A stretch of DNA of 39,117 nucleotides, taken from the NCBI GenBank assembly GCA_013286365.1, contig JABDFY010000020.1, positions 1 to 39,117 of the forward strand, in the 5' to 3' direction. The notes under the pieces were generated by a model. It was not told the DNA's origin, did no database searches, and worked only from the letters and a program-made list of their open reading frames with translations. Source of the DNA: Alphaproteobacteria bacterium. Its GTDB lineage: Bacteria; Pseudomonadota; Alphaproteobacteria; UBA9219. Position numbers and translations under genes: made by a program. Shown here piece after piece: positions 30,950 through 39,117 of the stretch (the first letter of the stretch is position 1; each line of letters opens with the position of its first letter).

Positions 30950-31730
30950 TTTAATCAACGCAATGGACAGCTCGTCATCCATGGCTCGAGAGCCAGGCCG
31001 GTTTGTTTCTGATTGCATCTCGGATCAACACTATCATTGCGTCTCCACCCATTGCTGTGATCCCAAAATTGGCCACTATGATTGGCCGCACCAGAAGGGG
31101 CTGGAGCTGAAGAAACAGGAGGAGTTAGAGGTACTGCATAAGGTTAGCCATAAATTTCTCCTTTCAAATTTATCAAATAATTTACTCGAATTTTATAAGT
31201 TATTTCTAAAAAATCTGTGAATATGTATAAAAATGGATAATTACCCGTTTTGCCTTATATTTTTTGCCAAGAAACTTAATGCTTATTAAGCTTATCACCC
31301 GTTCATAAGTTTTTTGTTGGGCCCATAAGATGCATTTAAAGCACTTTATTCTCACGAGACTTTGAATCTTTAACAATACCTTATGAATGTCTGACTTGCA
31401 GGCTCTATTGATAGTTCATGAAATAATGGCAATCCATCTGCTTTGTTGGCGCGCCACTCAGGGATTAATCGGTGTACGGGGAACTCGTACTACAAATTTC
31501 GCCACGGCTTACTGAAAACTAAGATTAGAGAACTATTAACGATAGTATTAGGGGGTTAAAATTACAATCGAGCCCTGTTAATTTGGATTCAACAAAGCCC
31601 TATTAATTTGAAATTAATGGCTATTGTTTAAATTTACTTAAAACACATTTCTGATTTTTCAGATATTGTCATGGCAACAGATTCCATTCCCTAAATACCA
31701 GGCGCAATAGGCAATTGGGCTTTACTTCCG
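30950..31730. other. Intergenic region / decayed mobile DNA
   Basis: About 780 bases without a supported gene. 30954-31220 has a 91-codon plus-strand frame (KGLELKKQEELEVLHKVSHK) that I cannot assign. From 31150 the DNA is strongly AT-rich. It contains a direct repeat and a palindrome at 31571-31618. No RNA gene is seen. Confidence 0.5.
31571..31618. repeat. Direct repeat and 17-bp palindrome
   Basis: AGCCCTGTTAATTT (31571-31584) and AGCCCTATTAATTT (31596-31609) differ by one base and are 25 bp apart. The second leads into ATTAATTT-G-AAATTAAT (31602-31618), a perfect palindrome. The position upstream of the cysteine peptidase gene suits an operator, but the AT-rich background lowers certainty. 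Confidence 0.45.
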
Positions 31731-32750
31731 TTGGCCCAACAGGAAGTGCCTTCATCATTACAAGACGCTATGGCGGAATTAGTTTCAAGAGAAGAGCGCC
31801 AATCTACGTCCTATGCGGTCAGAGAAAAAGAATCTGATCGTCTAATTCAGGAATGCAGCCGACAAGGCAATTGCAATCCACGAATTGTTGCCATGAATAA
31901 ATTCATTAGCGAGTTAAAATCATCACAATTTAGCGACATGACCAAAGTCCAACTCGTCAATTCGTATGTCAATGAAATGATAAAATATCTGCCGGATTCT
32001 GATAAGGATGAGGCAAAGTTAGGCGATGATTGGTATCAAACGACACATGCAACGTTAACATCAGGTATGGGTGAGTGTGCGGATATTGCATATCTCAAGC
32101 GCTCAATTCTGAGTAAGATCGGAATAGACGATTCAAAAATGTATTTAGTTGGAGGCATTTTTTTTAATGCCGACAACCAATTTATTCATGGTCATGAAGA
32201 ATTGTTAGTAAATCTTGATGGCCATAACTACATGTTAAACTCTGATGTAACTTCTTTGGGTTTTCGCATGAATAGGGGTGGCATTGTTCTTGCCGCTACC
32301 AGCGTTGTAGATAACGTTGGCCATGGAAAGTTTATCCCAATAACTGCTAAAAATAATGACGGAGTATTTGTTTATAATTCTTTGGAACAATATGCCGATG
32401 GCACGGCACATATGAAATCGCTTATTAACCCCACTATTCCTGAGCAAAATAATATGCCCCAATTATGCGGGGCTAGTTCTTGTGTTGAAGTCGATTCAAA
32501 TCTTATTACTTCATCCACTGCGGGCTTTATTGCGGGCCATCTGGAAGAAGCGCATCGGCTTAATCCTGATCGTCTTCAAACAAATCCTGCCGCTCCCGCT
32601 CAGACGAACGGTCGTCGCTCATCACCGCCTCACAAAACGGCGGTGCCTCAGCTCCCCCTACCTTCTGAAGGCGTAGTTACGGCACCTCTCACTCATCAAA
32701 GGTCTCTTATCCCTCACCCGGCAATACCTTCCGCAAGAACAACACCCTAA
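31731..32750 (+). CDS. Transglutaminase-like cysteine peptidase (BTLCP), 5' end uncertain
   Basis: A 339-residue protein with the bacterial transglutaminase-like cysteine proteinase (LapG-like) triad: Cys116 in GMGECADIAYLKRSIL, His155 in HGHEELLVNL and Asp172 in MLNSDVTS, with WYQTTHATL before the Cys. The last ~80 residues are Pro/Thr/Ser-rich and likely disordered. LapG-type enzymes work in the periplasm, but here the only usable start is TTG 31731; the 13 codons before it (ending NWALLPLAQQ) look like the end of a signal peptide and are cut off by a TAA. The gene may have lost its signal sequence. No lapD or type I secretion gene is adjacent. Confidence 0.75.
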   Translation: MAQQEVPSSLQDAMAELVSREERQSTSYAVREKESDRLIQECSRQGNCNPRIVAMNKFISELKSSQFSDMTKVQLVNSYVNEMIKYLPDSDKDEAKLGDDWYQTTHATLTSGMGECADIAYLKRSILSKIGIDDSKMYLVGGIFFNADNQFIHGHEELLVNLDGHNYMLNSDVTSLGFRMNRGGIVLAATSVVDNVGHGKFIPITAKNNDGVFVYNSLEQYADGTAHMKSLINPTIPEQNNMPQLCGASSCVEVDSNLITSSTAGFIAGHLEEAHRLNPDRLQTNPAAPAQTNGRRSSPPHKTAVPQLPLPSEGVVTAPLTHQRSLIPHPAIPSARTTP

Positions 32751-32978
32751 TTTGTCGGACTAACTTTTCGTCCAAATTGTGAGTATGAGCAGTTTGCTCG
32801 ATGCCTTTTAGAGAATGCTTAAAGTATCAGAAAGACGACTGAAGCAGGCCTAGGTGATCTATTTCTAAAACTTGCCATTCGACTAACAACTACTAATTGC
32901 TTGTTTCTTCAGTGAAAATATATCGATGCCAGCTATATGGTATATTTAAACCAGAATTTTAAAGGGAAAAAACATATT

Positions 32979-33656
32979 ATGAGATGGAACATATTACGAA
33001 CCGTTGCCAGCGCCATCACCAATAGTTGGAATTATGCAGGCTTCGAGGACATGATCGAAATTGCGGCTTCGCCTGATGAGCTGGTTAATATTATTGGGCA
33101 GGCGCAAAAGACTCTTCCAGGAAATCGCATGAATTCGGTGTTCGTTGCCGCGCTTGTACGTGCCGGAGATGTTGGCCTTCATAGCCCCAAAACAAAAGAT
33201 TATGAGCGGGCTTACAAAGAAATCGGTGAACTTAATGATGCCGCTGACGATGCTGGCCGTGTGGAAATAATTGGTTTTGGGGCGGGTGGGGTTTTAGGAG
33301 CCATTGGAGCAGGAGTCATGAGTGGGGACGATTCACAGGATGCGATCGAGATTCTACATCACAAGGCGGCGCAATGGCCAGAACGAGTGGCTAATACAGT
33401 TCGTAGTGTACGCGTAGACTGGCATGCAGGCGTTGCGGAGTTTACCAAAGCCCTGTTTGCGCCGAGTTCCGCCTCGTTGAGAGAATTGTATGAAAGGGAT
33501 GGTGCCGAAAATATTGTTGTCATCACAACCATCCTCCAAAGAGCGATTAAGCAGAGATGTGCTGAATTGCTTCTTGAATCCGAACCAAGTTATGCCGCGA
33601 TTATGCGGCATTTACCATCAGGCGCCATTACAACAGGCGTAAACCTCGAGCCGTAA
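32979..33656 (+). CDS. Hypothetical protein (225 aa)
   Basis: No family recognised. The protein is mostly helical and soluble-looking (FEDMIEIAASPDELVNIIG; DYERAYKEIGELNDAADD; ELYERDGAENIVVITTILQRA), with one glycine/alanine-rich segment (GFGAGGVLGAIGAGVMSG) that may be a flexible loop or short membrane-associated helix. I chose ATG 32979, which follows AAAGGGAAA at 32961-32969; ATG 32937 is in frame but has no ribosome-binding site. It is separated by ~230 nt from the upstream peptidase gene and convergent with the GNAT gene. Confidence 0.65.
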   Translation: MRWNILRTVASAITNSWNYAGFEDMIEIAASPDELVNIIGQAQKTLPGNRMNSVFVAALVRAGDVGLHSPKTKDYERAYKEIGELNDAADDAGRVEIIGFGAGGVLGAIGAGVMSGDDSQDAIEILHHKAAQWPERVANTVRSVRVDWHAGVAEFTKALFAPSSASLRELYERDGAENIVVITTILQRAIKQRCAELLLESEPSYAAIMRHLPSGAITTGVNLEP

Positions 33657-33747
33657 TATTGTGTCTTGCGGTTGTAGAGATTAATAAAAACAACAACTTT
33701 TAGTTTGTGAATTAATCCTATCCGGCATGCCAAATCTTTTAAGGAAA

Positions 33748-34302
33748 TCAAGGTTGGAGAGTTAAAGGCCACCAATAAGCGCGGCTAAGCACATTCTCAC
33801 CGCCTATTTCCGCGATCGTTTCAACACCGGCATTAATACCGCCTTGTCTTTCATAAAATCGATGTGCGGCTACATTTGCCTCAAACGTTGTAAGGTAAAC
33901 TTCGGTATAGCTTTCACTACCCAACACTTCAAATGCGATTTCCATCATGGTTTTGCCGAGACCATGTTTCTGAAAATTAGGCATAACGTACAACGAATAG
34001 ATTTGGCCCAGTTTATGACCTGGGCCGGTAGCTGGGGTTGTAACTCCTTCGTGGCCTCGTCCAAACATCACAAAGCCTTGAGCGCCATGTTCAGTATCGG
34101 CGAGCATAATATGGTTACCGGCTTCCTGATATTTGGTTATATCTTTTTCCCAATTCGGTTCTAACTCTGTGGTATCCAAACTTTGCAAAAAACTGGCGGG
34201 CAGCACGTCTCGATAAGCGTGTTGCCATGTCGCGCGATGCATTCGCGCTAGATCAGCGGCATCTTCAATAGCTGCATGACGAACGGAAACTGAAATTTTC
34301 AT
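33748..34302 (-). CDS. GNAT-family N-acetyltransferase
   Basis: Transfers an acetyl group from acetyl-CoA to an amine. It is about 184 residues. Motif order fits GNAT: N-terminal VRHAAIEDAADLARMHRATW, central beta strands with LGQIYSLYVMPNFQKHGLGKTMM (motif A; the Q-x-x-G-x-G/A acetyl-CoA loop reads QKHGLG), and a C-terminal LTTFEANVAAHRFYERQGG (motif B). The start ATG at 34302 overlaps the stop of the upstream lipoprotein gene (TAATG), so both are translated together. The substrate is not evident; small molecule or protein targets are both possible. Confidence 0.92.
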   Translation of the reverse strand: MKISVSVRHAAIEDAADLARMHRATWQHAYRDVLPASFLQSLDTTELEPNWEKDITKYQEAGNHIMLADTEHGAQGFVMFGRGHEGVTTPATGPGHKLGQIYSLYVMPNFQKHGLGKTMMEIAFEVLGSESYTEVYLTTFEANVAAHRFYERQGGINAGVETIAEIGGENVLSRAYWWPLTLQP

Positions 34303-34676
34303 TACAAACAAACGCCATGTTCATTTACTTCTTGTTTGATTAACAGGTTATTTGCGTCAAAATGAAAATCGAGAATAATCTCCCATTCGGCGCAAACACG
34401 AAGATATCGTTCGACCGGTACAGACTCGGCAAAATAAGAAGCATAGTTTCCATAAAATCCTTGTGGCGGCGGATACATACCGGACGGATGAAGCGAATGC
34501 TTTTGTGCCCAGACCAAGACCTGATCCTTAGTCGAACCGATAGGTAACTCAGTATTTGCTAAATCTTTCCAGTACTTAATCCGCTCATTTACATTATCGC
34601 TCGTTGCACAAGCCCACAGCAAAAAGACCAAGCCAACCAAGGCAATCCATCGCATATTTTTTGATTTTAGTTTCAT
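34302..34676 (-). CDS. Small predicted lipoprotein (124 aa)
   Basis: N terminus MKLKSKNMRWIALVGLVFLL is followed by W-A-C, a lipobox-type cysteine, so lipidation is likely. The mature domain (LPIGSTKDQVLVWAQKHSL; CAEWEIILDFHFDANNLL) looks like the small alpha/beta domains in which a calcium-free GxTxxQV motif resembles SmpA/OmlA-type or Bla-inhibitor-like lipoproteins; this is only a resemblance. It forms a two-gene unit with the GNAT gene, overlapping by one base (TAATG). Confidence 0.7.
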   Translation of the reverse strand: MKLKSKNMRWIALVGLVFLLWACATSDNVNERIKYWKDLANTELPIGSTKDQVLVWAQKHSLHPSGMYPPPQGFYGNYASYFAESVPVERYLRVCAEWEIILDFHFDANNLLIKQEVNEHGVCL

Positions 34677-34850
34677 GGTTCAAACCCCGGCCTTAGTGTT
34701 TCCAATCTCTGAACGCCAGAAACTAACAGGCCCAACAGCCATAGAAAAGACCCGGATTCTAGCTGTTGCCGCGCCTTAGCAAGTTGTGGTGCGTTGCGGA
34801 CGGCTCATAGGGAGGGCTCGAATTGGCTTGAACAGTGTCGCATTCACCGA

Positions 34851-35705
34851 TCATGCCAGCTTCAATGGGATTTTAAGGTATTGCGTTCCGTTGTCTTCCA
34901 GTTTACCGAGGTTGCCAGCGCGCAAATTGACTTGAATGGACGGTAACAGCAAACGTGGTGCGGACAGTGTACTGTCTCGTCTGTTACGCGTTTCGACATA
35001 TTGGCCTTCAGTCACATCTTCCCCAATCATTATATTTCTTTTCTTCTGTTCACCTACCGTGCTTTCCCAAGCAGGATTTTGTTCTTCGGGCGGATAGTCA
35101 TGGCAGGTAAAAATTTTTGTTTCATCGGGCAGCGAAAGTATTTTTCTTATCGAGCGGTAAAGCGTAGCCGCATTTCCGCCTGGAAAGTCAGCGCGTGAGG
35201 TGCCGCCATAAGGCATAAAAATGGTGTCACCAACAAAAATAGCCTTTCCGATTAGATAGCTGGCGCAAGCAGGCGTATGTCCCGGGGTATGCATGACCTT
35301 GACCGTCAAGGAACCAACGCTAAAGGTCTCCCCATCCTTGAACAATCGGTCGAATTGTGAGCCATCTACTGGCGTGTCTTCTGCGGTATTAAAAACCGGT
35401 ACCCAGTATTTGAGAACATCGATAATTTTCTCGCTAATACCCGTCTCACCGCCAATTCTTTGTTGTAGATAATGTGCTGCGGTGAGATGATCGGCATGGA
35501 TATGCGTCTCCAGCAACCACATCACAATCAGCCGTGATTTTTCAATGTAATCGATCAACAGATCAGCAGATTTGGTCGACATGACACCTGTTTGCGGATC
35601 GAAATCCAGCACAGGGTCTATGATAGCGCAGCATCGCGTAACAGGATCACTCACGACGTATGTGACTGTCGCAGTGCCTTTATCAAAAAAAGCCTGTATG
35701 TGCAA
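34851..35705 (-). CDS. MBL-fold hydrolase, persulfide dioxygenase (ETHE1/Blh)-like
   Basis: A 284-residue metallo-beta-lactamase-fold protein. Metal-site motifs: T-H-I-H-A-D-H in LLETHIHADHLTA, HTPGHTPACASY, VGDTIF and CHDYPP. The opening HIQAFFDKGTATVTYVV and the overall order match the ETHE1/Blh group, non-heme iron enzymes that oxidise glutathione persulfide to sulfite. The expected N-terminal Met is a TTG codon here (35705), preceded by a G-rich stretch CAGGGGCGG that can serve as ribosome-binding site. It is downstream of the OsmC gene on the same strand with a 187-nt gap. Sulfide detoxification is the likely role. Confidence 0.9.
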   Translation of the reverse strand: MHIQAFFDKGTATVTYVVSDPVTRCCAIIDPVLDFDPQTGVMSTKSADLLIDYIEKSRLIVMWLLETHIHADHLTAAHYLQQRIGGETGISEKIIDVLKYWVPVFNTAEDTPVDGSQFDRLFKDGETFSVGSLTVKVMHTPGHTPACASYLIGKAIFVGDTIFMPYGGTSRADFPGGNAATLYRSIRKILSLPDETKIFTCHDYPPEEQNPAWESTVGEQKKRNIMIGEDVTEGQYVETRNRRDSTLSAPRLLLPSIQVNLRAGNLGKLEDNGTQYLKIPLKLA

Positions 35706-35892
35706 AGTCCGCCCCTGACTGCTTGATTTAGAATATTGTAAGCCCTTCGTTCAAAGATACTCAATCCTAAACAGGGAAAAAATATTGCGTAGATTCAACA
35801 CATAATCCATGAAATGCGTTCTGATTGTATCTATGAGAGGACGCCAACTTGCTATGGAGTCCAAAGCCATATTGGAAAGTCTGGTGTTTAAC

Positions 35893-36300
35893 CTATGCCC
35901 AATTGAACTCGATTGGCATCTGTACATCGGGATGTAAGCTATGGTGTACGGGACATGCCATTGCTGCGGTAATGAGTTTTTGCTTCTGATTTTCTTCGAG
36001 TGTTGCTTGAACACTAATTGTCACCGCCAATGTGCCAATGCGCCGGGTAGATTTGGTTGCCATCTCTTTGCGCACCACGACTTTGGTGCCGCTTAAGTCA
36101 ATATGCATCGCCTGTGCTGAGATGCCCATTATGGTTAGCATGCATGTGCCAAGAGCTGTCGCCACGAGATCTGTTGGAGAGAAGCTTTCACCCTTACCAT
36201 GATTATCTATCGGTGCATCCGTAATCAACGCTGTGCCTGATGGCTGGTGGACGGCCGTACAGCGCAACTCGCCTTTATATAAGATGTTAATTTCAACCAT
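35893..36300 (-). CDS. OsmC/YhfA-family protein
   Basis: A 135-residue OsmC-like protein, probably a thiol-dependent peroxidase or related sulfur protein. Features: FSPTDLVATALGTCMLTIMG with the first Cys of the pair, and the second in AAMACPVHHSLHPDV. A basic/central beta strand region (VVVRKEMATKSTRRIGTLAVTI) is typical. AGAGGG 8 nt before the ATG fixes the start. It shares direction with the MBL gene downstream and is divergent from the DsbA-like gene, suggesting a local thiol/redox group. Confidence 0.92.
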   Translation of the reverse strand: MVEINILYKGELRCTAVHQPSGTALITDAPIDNHGKGESFSPTDLVATALGTCMLTIMGISAQAMHIDLSGTKVVVRKEMATKSTRRIGTLAVTISVQATLEENQKQKLITAAMACPVHHSLHPDVQMPIEFNWA

Positions 36301-36491
36301 TTTTTCGCCCTCTCTTCAAACTGTAGCAGAAAACAAAAAATAGGACAGTAGTGGTCGGTTAAACTAAATCCATCCTACAGCATCGTTCTCTGTGATCTTC
36401 TGGCACTAGCCAAGTAAAGATTACTTAATCTTTATAGAGTAAACCCTGCCTACACGATCTGGATATCACTATCAAACGGGGAGGGCATATA

Positions 36492-37127
36492 ATGCGCAAC
36501 AGCTGTTTGCTACTTACTGTTATTCTTGGCATCTTCATACCCGTCTTACTAAATGCGCAAGACGCAAACAATGCTGCCGCAATCGCGTTGAATGCCCGCG
36601 CCATTTTTGACAGCCCTTCATCACCGGCCTTTGGTAATCCGAGCGCTAATGTGACCATAGTTGAGTTCTACGATTATCAATGCAGTTATTGTAAGGCTTC
36701 AGAGGAAGGCCTTGAGAGAATTCTTCAGGAAGACGGTAATATAAAAATCGTATACAAAGACTTTCCCAAGCTTGGGGCTCTTTCGGTTACGGCGGCTATC
36801 GCAACGTTGGCAAGTGCCCGTCAAGACCCGAACAAATATTTGCAGTTACACGACATTCTTATGAGCAAAGATGTTCGTCTTACGGGTGAAGAAATGATTT
36901 ATCAAGCAGCCGCTAGCGTCGGACTTGATGTTGGCAGACTGAAGCAAGATATGGGCGATCCTGCGATTGCCCAGCAAATTCAAGACAACATTACCTTAGG
37001 CAGAAGTATCGGCGTAAGTGTGACGCCTTCGTTTGTTGTGGGCAGGCATTTGTATCCTGGGTATGCCACCTACGACAAATTAAAGCAGTTTGTAGACTAT
37101 GAAAGATCAACCGCTCACGCCCGATAA
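36492..37127 (+). CDS. DsbA-family periplasmic thiol oxidoreductase
   Basis: A 211-residue protein with a signal peptide (CLLLTVILGIFIPVLLNAQ, cleavage near residue 22). The mature domain has the thioredoxin strand VTIVEFYDYQCSYC with active-site C64-S-Y-C67, the helical insertion (LHDILMSKDVRLTGEEM) and the cis-Pro loop GVSVTPSFVVG. It resembles the DsbA/BdbD/Com1 group that introduces or isomerises disulfides in the periplasm. GGGGAGGG upstream of the ATG supports the start. No DsbB-like partner is in the window. Confidence 0.94.
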   Translation: MRNSCLLLTVILGIFIPVLLNAQDANNAAAIALNARAIFDSPSSPAFGNPSANVTIVEFYDYQCSYCKASEEGLERILQEDGNIKIVYKDFPKLGALSVTAAIATLASARQDPNKYLQLHDILMSKDVRLTGEEMIYQAAASVGLDVGRLKQDMGDPAIAQQIQDNITLGRSIGVSVTPSFVVGRHLYPGYATYDKLKQFVDYERSTAHAR

Positions 37128-37396
37128 ATGTAAGTGCCAAAGAATACAGAGGCCTAACAACGAGTTGATTCTAGGGAATTACTGCCATGAACGCTAAGGC
37201 TGACCCTATATTGCCCTCGTAGCCGACGATCAGCCAAGTTGCACCGTGTATATTTAGTATTTTTTCTTGCAGCTCTGGGAAGTGTCAATATTTTACCTTT
37301 TTTGGGCCTGTATTAGTTGTAATCTAAGAGCTAGAATCGGTCCTTGGAGATTTTTTGCGAACGCGCCTGCATAGGGTCTATTCGTACAAGGAAGGG

Positions 37397-37723
37397 ATGT
37401 TTGTCGTGAAAGAATCAATTCTGACGGTTATGGCGCTGGCTCTTTTAATTGTTGTGACCAAATCAAACAATGTTTCGGCACAACTTCTTTTGGATCAGAC
37501 ATTAAGCAATTCTGTTGGAATGGGGACCGAACTGGGATCTGCTGCGCAAGGTCCGCTGAGTGCTGACGCCGTAAGCCGTCGCTTGCAGCAACAAGGCTAT
37601 TCGAATGTCAGTGTGTCGCCAACAAACCCTCAAAGATATACAGCGATCAGCCCTGCAGGAATTCCTGTAATCCTCACAGTCGAGCCTAGAACGGGCCAGG
37701 TTCTGTTGGCATCGCCGCAATGA
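37397..37723 (+). CDS. Small exported protein (108 aa)
   Basis: Unknown function. The N terminus is a signal peptide (KESILTVMALALLIVV...NNVSA, likely cleavage after SA). The mature part contains PLSADAVSRRLQQQGYSNVSV and a beta-rich segment ending VEPRTGQVLL; this layout resembles a single PepSY-like domain. ATG 37397 and GTG 37406 are both possible starts; AAGGAAGGG at 37388-37396 better suits the GTG. The stop overlaps the ankyrin gene start (ATGA), so the two are co-translated. Confidence 0.7.
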   Translation: MFVVKESILTVMALALLIVVTKSNNVSAQLLLDQTLSNSVGMGTELGSAAQGPLSADAVSRRLQQQGYSNVSVSPTNPQRYTAISPAGIPVILTVEPRTGQVLLASPQ

Positions 37724-38292
37724 CAAAGGATACGTCGGACAAGTTTATTCTAGGCGGTATGTTGGGCCGGCATCCCGTTACACTCGATCTTCATGAAGCC
37801 GCGAGCCGGGGTGATACGAAGGTTATTCGCGAGTTAATTGAAAAAGGGGTAGACGTTAATGCTAGCGACGACTTTGGCGGCACGGCCATCTACAACGCCG
37901 CCGCAAACAGCCAAAGCAACTCGATTAGGATTTTAGCTTCTGCCAACGCGAAATTAGACGTAAGCGATAAGCGAGGCATAACCCCACTGCATAAGGCAGC
38001 TGAAAATGGTCACACAAGAGCGATCATAGCGCTCATTGATTCAGGGGCAAACATTCATCAGCGCAACCAAGATGGTGATACGCCACTTCATCTCACGGCC
38101 AGAAATAATCATGGTGATGCAGCGCGCGAATTATTACGGCTTGGTGCCTATAAGAATGTCAAAAATAATCGCGGTAAGACAGCCCTGATGCTAGCTCAAG
38201 CTTGTTCAGCTGCCGCTGTGCTTGAGGCCTTTAAGGAAAAGAGCAATCGACGATCATTTTGGTATAAATTGAGAAAATTTTTCCGTAGGTAG
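37720..38292 (+). CDS. Ankyrin-repeat protein (190 aa)
   Basis: Four to five ankyrin repeats: DLHEAASRGDTKVIRELIEKG, then GTAIYNAAANSQSNSIRIL, GITPLHKAAENGHTRAIIAL, GDTPLHLTARNNHGDAAREL and GKTALMLAQA. These give a protein-binding solenoid. The last ~18 residues are strongly basic (KEKSNRRSFWYKLRKFFRR), a possible membrane- or nucleic-acid-binding tail. No signal peptide. Translation is coupled to the upstream exported protein by an ATGA overlap. Ankyrin proteins in alphaproteobacteria include both housekeeping and host-interaction factors; nothing here decides which. Confidence 0.9.
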   Translation: MTKDTSDKFILGGMLGRHPVTLDLHEAASRGDTKVIRELIEKGVDVNASDDFGGTAIYNAAANSQSNSIRILASANAKLDVSDKRGITPLHKAAENGHTRAIIALIDSGANIHQRNQDGDTPLHLTARNNHGDAARELLRLGAYKNVKNNRGKTALMLAQACSAAAVLEAFKEKSNRRSFWYKLRKFFRR

Positions 38293-38342
38293 GTTAAAAT
38301 TGAGGTTCAGAAACAAATGTCAATCTCAACTGTTCAGCTTCT

Positions 38343-38813
38343 GTGCGCGAGGAATATTTGACTGATCAAGATCAACAAGAAAAACCTAGGACCGTCCTTT
38401 ATGCCGAGTGGATTTTATGGTTATGGACGGCCTGGGCTTGTTTATTTGGCATTTATGAGACTTGGCAGAGTATTCCTGAAATAGAAAGTGCCATCAGTGA
38501 GCAACTTCAAGATCTCATCACGGTCAAGCCGAGCACATTATTGGAAGTGACGGTTGCAAGTTACACTATGCTGGCGGCTTTATCTGCTTGGGTAGTCGTC
38601 AAGATCGGCGAGGGCAAGAACTGGGCAAGATCGACACTGCTGTGGGGTTTTGTTCTGGAAGTGTTATGGATGGCGGTGCCGCCTTATCATACTATTCTCG
38701 AATATCTAACCGATGGGCCCGATATAATCTTACAGATATCTGCGCTCTATCTGCTTTATCGCTGGCCAGGCAACGCTTGGTTTAAACAGATCCCAAAAGT
38801 TAAGGCCCAGTAG
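38343..38813 (+). CDS. Small multi-spanning membrane protein (156 aa)
   Basis: Unknown function. Hydrophobic segments: VLYAEWILWLWTAWACLFGIY, LLEVTVASYTMLAALSAWVVV, STLLWGFVLEVLWMAV and DIILQISALYLLYRW, giving about four helices with a charged N terminus and a short basic C-terminal tail. The proposed start is GTG 38343; no strong ribosome-binding site is visible. It lies 50 nt after the ankyrin gene on the same strand and may belong to the same transcript. Confidence 0.7.
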   Translation: MREEYLTDQDQQEKPRTVLYAEWILWLWTAWACLFGIYETWQSIPEIESAISEQLQDLITVKPSTLLEVTVASYTMLAALSAWVVVKIGEGKNWARSTLLWGFVLEVLWMAVPPYHTILEYLTDGPDIILQISALYLLYRWPGNAWFKQIPKVKAQ

Positions 38814-38947
38814 CTCTTGGAATTCTTAGAGTAGACTAGCGAAGCTGGTTCAAAAACACCAAGCTAGTTAAAGGCCCGATAGTTTCACTTTCCTATTTCA
38901 GCAATTAGGGTTAAGGGAAGGCAGATCCAGACAATTACCAGATATAG

Positions 38948-39117
38948 ATGACATCTCAATTTCAAAACTTTGGCATTATAGGTGGCGGCGCTTGGGGGAC
39001 AGCACTTGCTTTGGTGCTGTTACGCGCTGGCCGCACAATGACGCTTTGGGTGCATGCGGCTGAAGTCGCTGCCAGCATCAACAGGCATCATGAAAATCGG
39101 CACCATCTGCCGGGGGT
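38948..39117 (+). CDS. gpsA: Glycerol-3-phosphate dehydrogenase [NAD(P)+], partial (5' part)
   Basis: Reduces dihydroxyacetone phosphate to sn-glycerol-3-phosphate, the first step of phospholipid synthesis. Only 56 codons are in the window. The nucleotide-binding Rossmann motif GIIGGGAWGTALALVLLRAG and the following strand TLWVHAAEVAASIN are diagnostic, and the segment ends HHLPG, where GpsA usually has the N-x-x-Y/H-LPG motif. The remaining ~270 residues lie beyond the right edge. Confidence 0.95.
   Translation, partial: MTSQFQNFGIIGGGAWGTALALVLLRAGRTMTLWVHAAEVAASINRHHENRHHLPG

Noticed and set aside
30691..30954. Extended C terminus of the serine recombinase
   Set aside because: The plus-strand residues after about 30745 are unlike the family, while the opposite strand encodes relaxase-like sequence; the extension is a run-on into foreign DNA.
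1..39117. CRISPR array
   Set aside because: No series of regularly spaced direct repeats was seen anywhere; the only repeats are single pairs near 27.8, 28.0 and 31.6 kb.

Overview
The window looks like the chromosome of an alphaproteobacterium of intermediate GC content. It carries ordinary housekeeping genes (thrS, polA, folP, folK, gpsA). A small CHCC zinc-finger protein related to mitochondrial complex I subunit NDUFS6 sits directly before polA; this family is mostly alphaproteobacterial and mitochondrial. No species can be named from sequence alone.

Layout. (1) 1-14.8 kb is core chromosome: thrS (3' end outside the window), an LMW-phosphatase-like protein without its catalytic cysteine, a GT4 glycosyltransferase, an ABHD10-like hydrolase, two small lipoproteins, a glutathione S-transferase, a cluster of three DnaA-box-like 9-mers, the zinc-finger protein plus polA, a YqhA-family membrane protein, folK-folP, an exported glutathione peroxidase and a two-gene ABC transporter. 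(2) 14.8-22 kb is accessory DNA. It holds a Sel1-repeat/double-AAA+ protein with an EccA/CbbX-like architecture, a candidate transcription attenuator before a tiny gene, an unknown protein, a putative HExxH metallopeptidase, an excisionase-like HTH protein and a tyrosine integrase. It ends at a 45-nt 3' fragment of a tRNA-Val(CAC) gene, a typical attachment-site scar. (3) 22-27.6 kb is a minus-strand four-gene operon of Ser/Thr kinase, unknown 324-aa protein, KAP-family P-loop NTPase and two-TM membrane protein. It is tightly packed, lies beside an integrase and resembles no system I recognise. It is the best candidate for an undescribed system, plausibly anti-phage or anti-plasmid. (4) 27.9-31.7 kb starts with tRNA-Arg(CCT), followed by degraded mobile DNA: an IS481-type transposase remnant, a MNT/HEPN toxin-antitoxin pair with a frameshifted HEPN gene, a frameshifted large serine recombinase and a MobA/MobL-like relaxase remnant. 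(5) 31.7-39.1 kb returns to chromosome-like genes: a transglutaminase-like cysteine peptidase, an unknown protein, a GNAT acetyltransferase, a lipoprotein, a thiol/redox group (persulfide-dioxygenase-like MBL protein, OsmC, DsbA-like protein), an ankyrin-repeat protein with partners, and the start of gpsA.

How the genes work together. folK-folP form a folate pair with an ATGA overlap. The ABC ATPase and permease overlap and form one transporter. The MBL, OsmC and DsbA-like proteins all act on thiols or sulfur. In the accessory parts, the integrase/excisionase and tRNA scar explain how cargo could arrive, while the kinase-KAP operon and the Sel1-AAA/peptidase group look like cargo. All family calls come from reading motifs by eye; no database search was possible.
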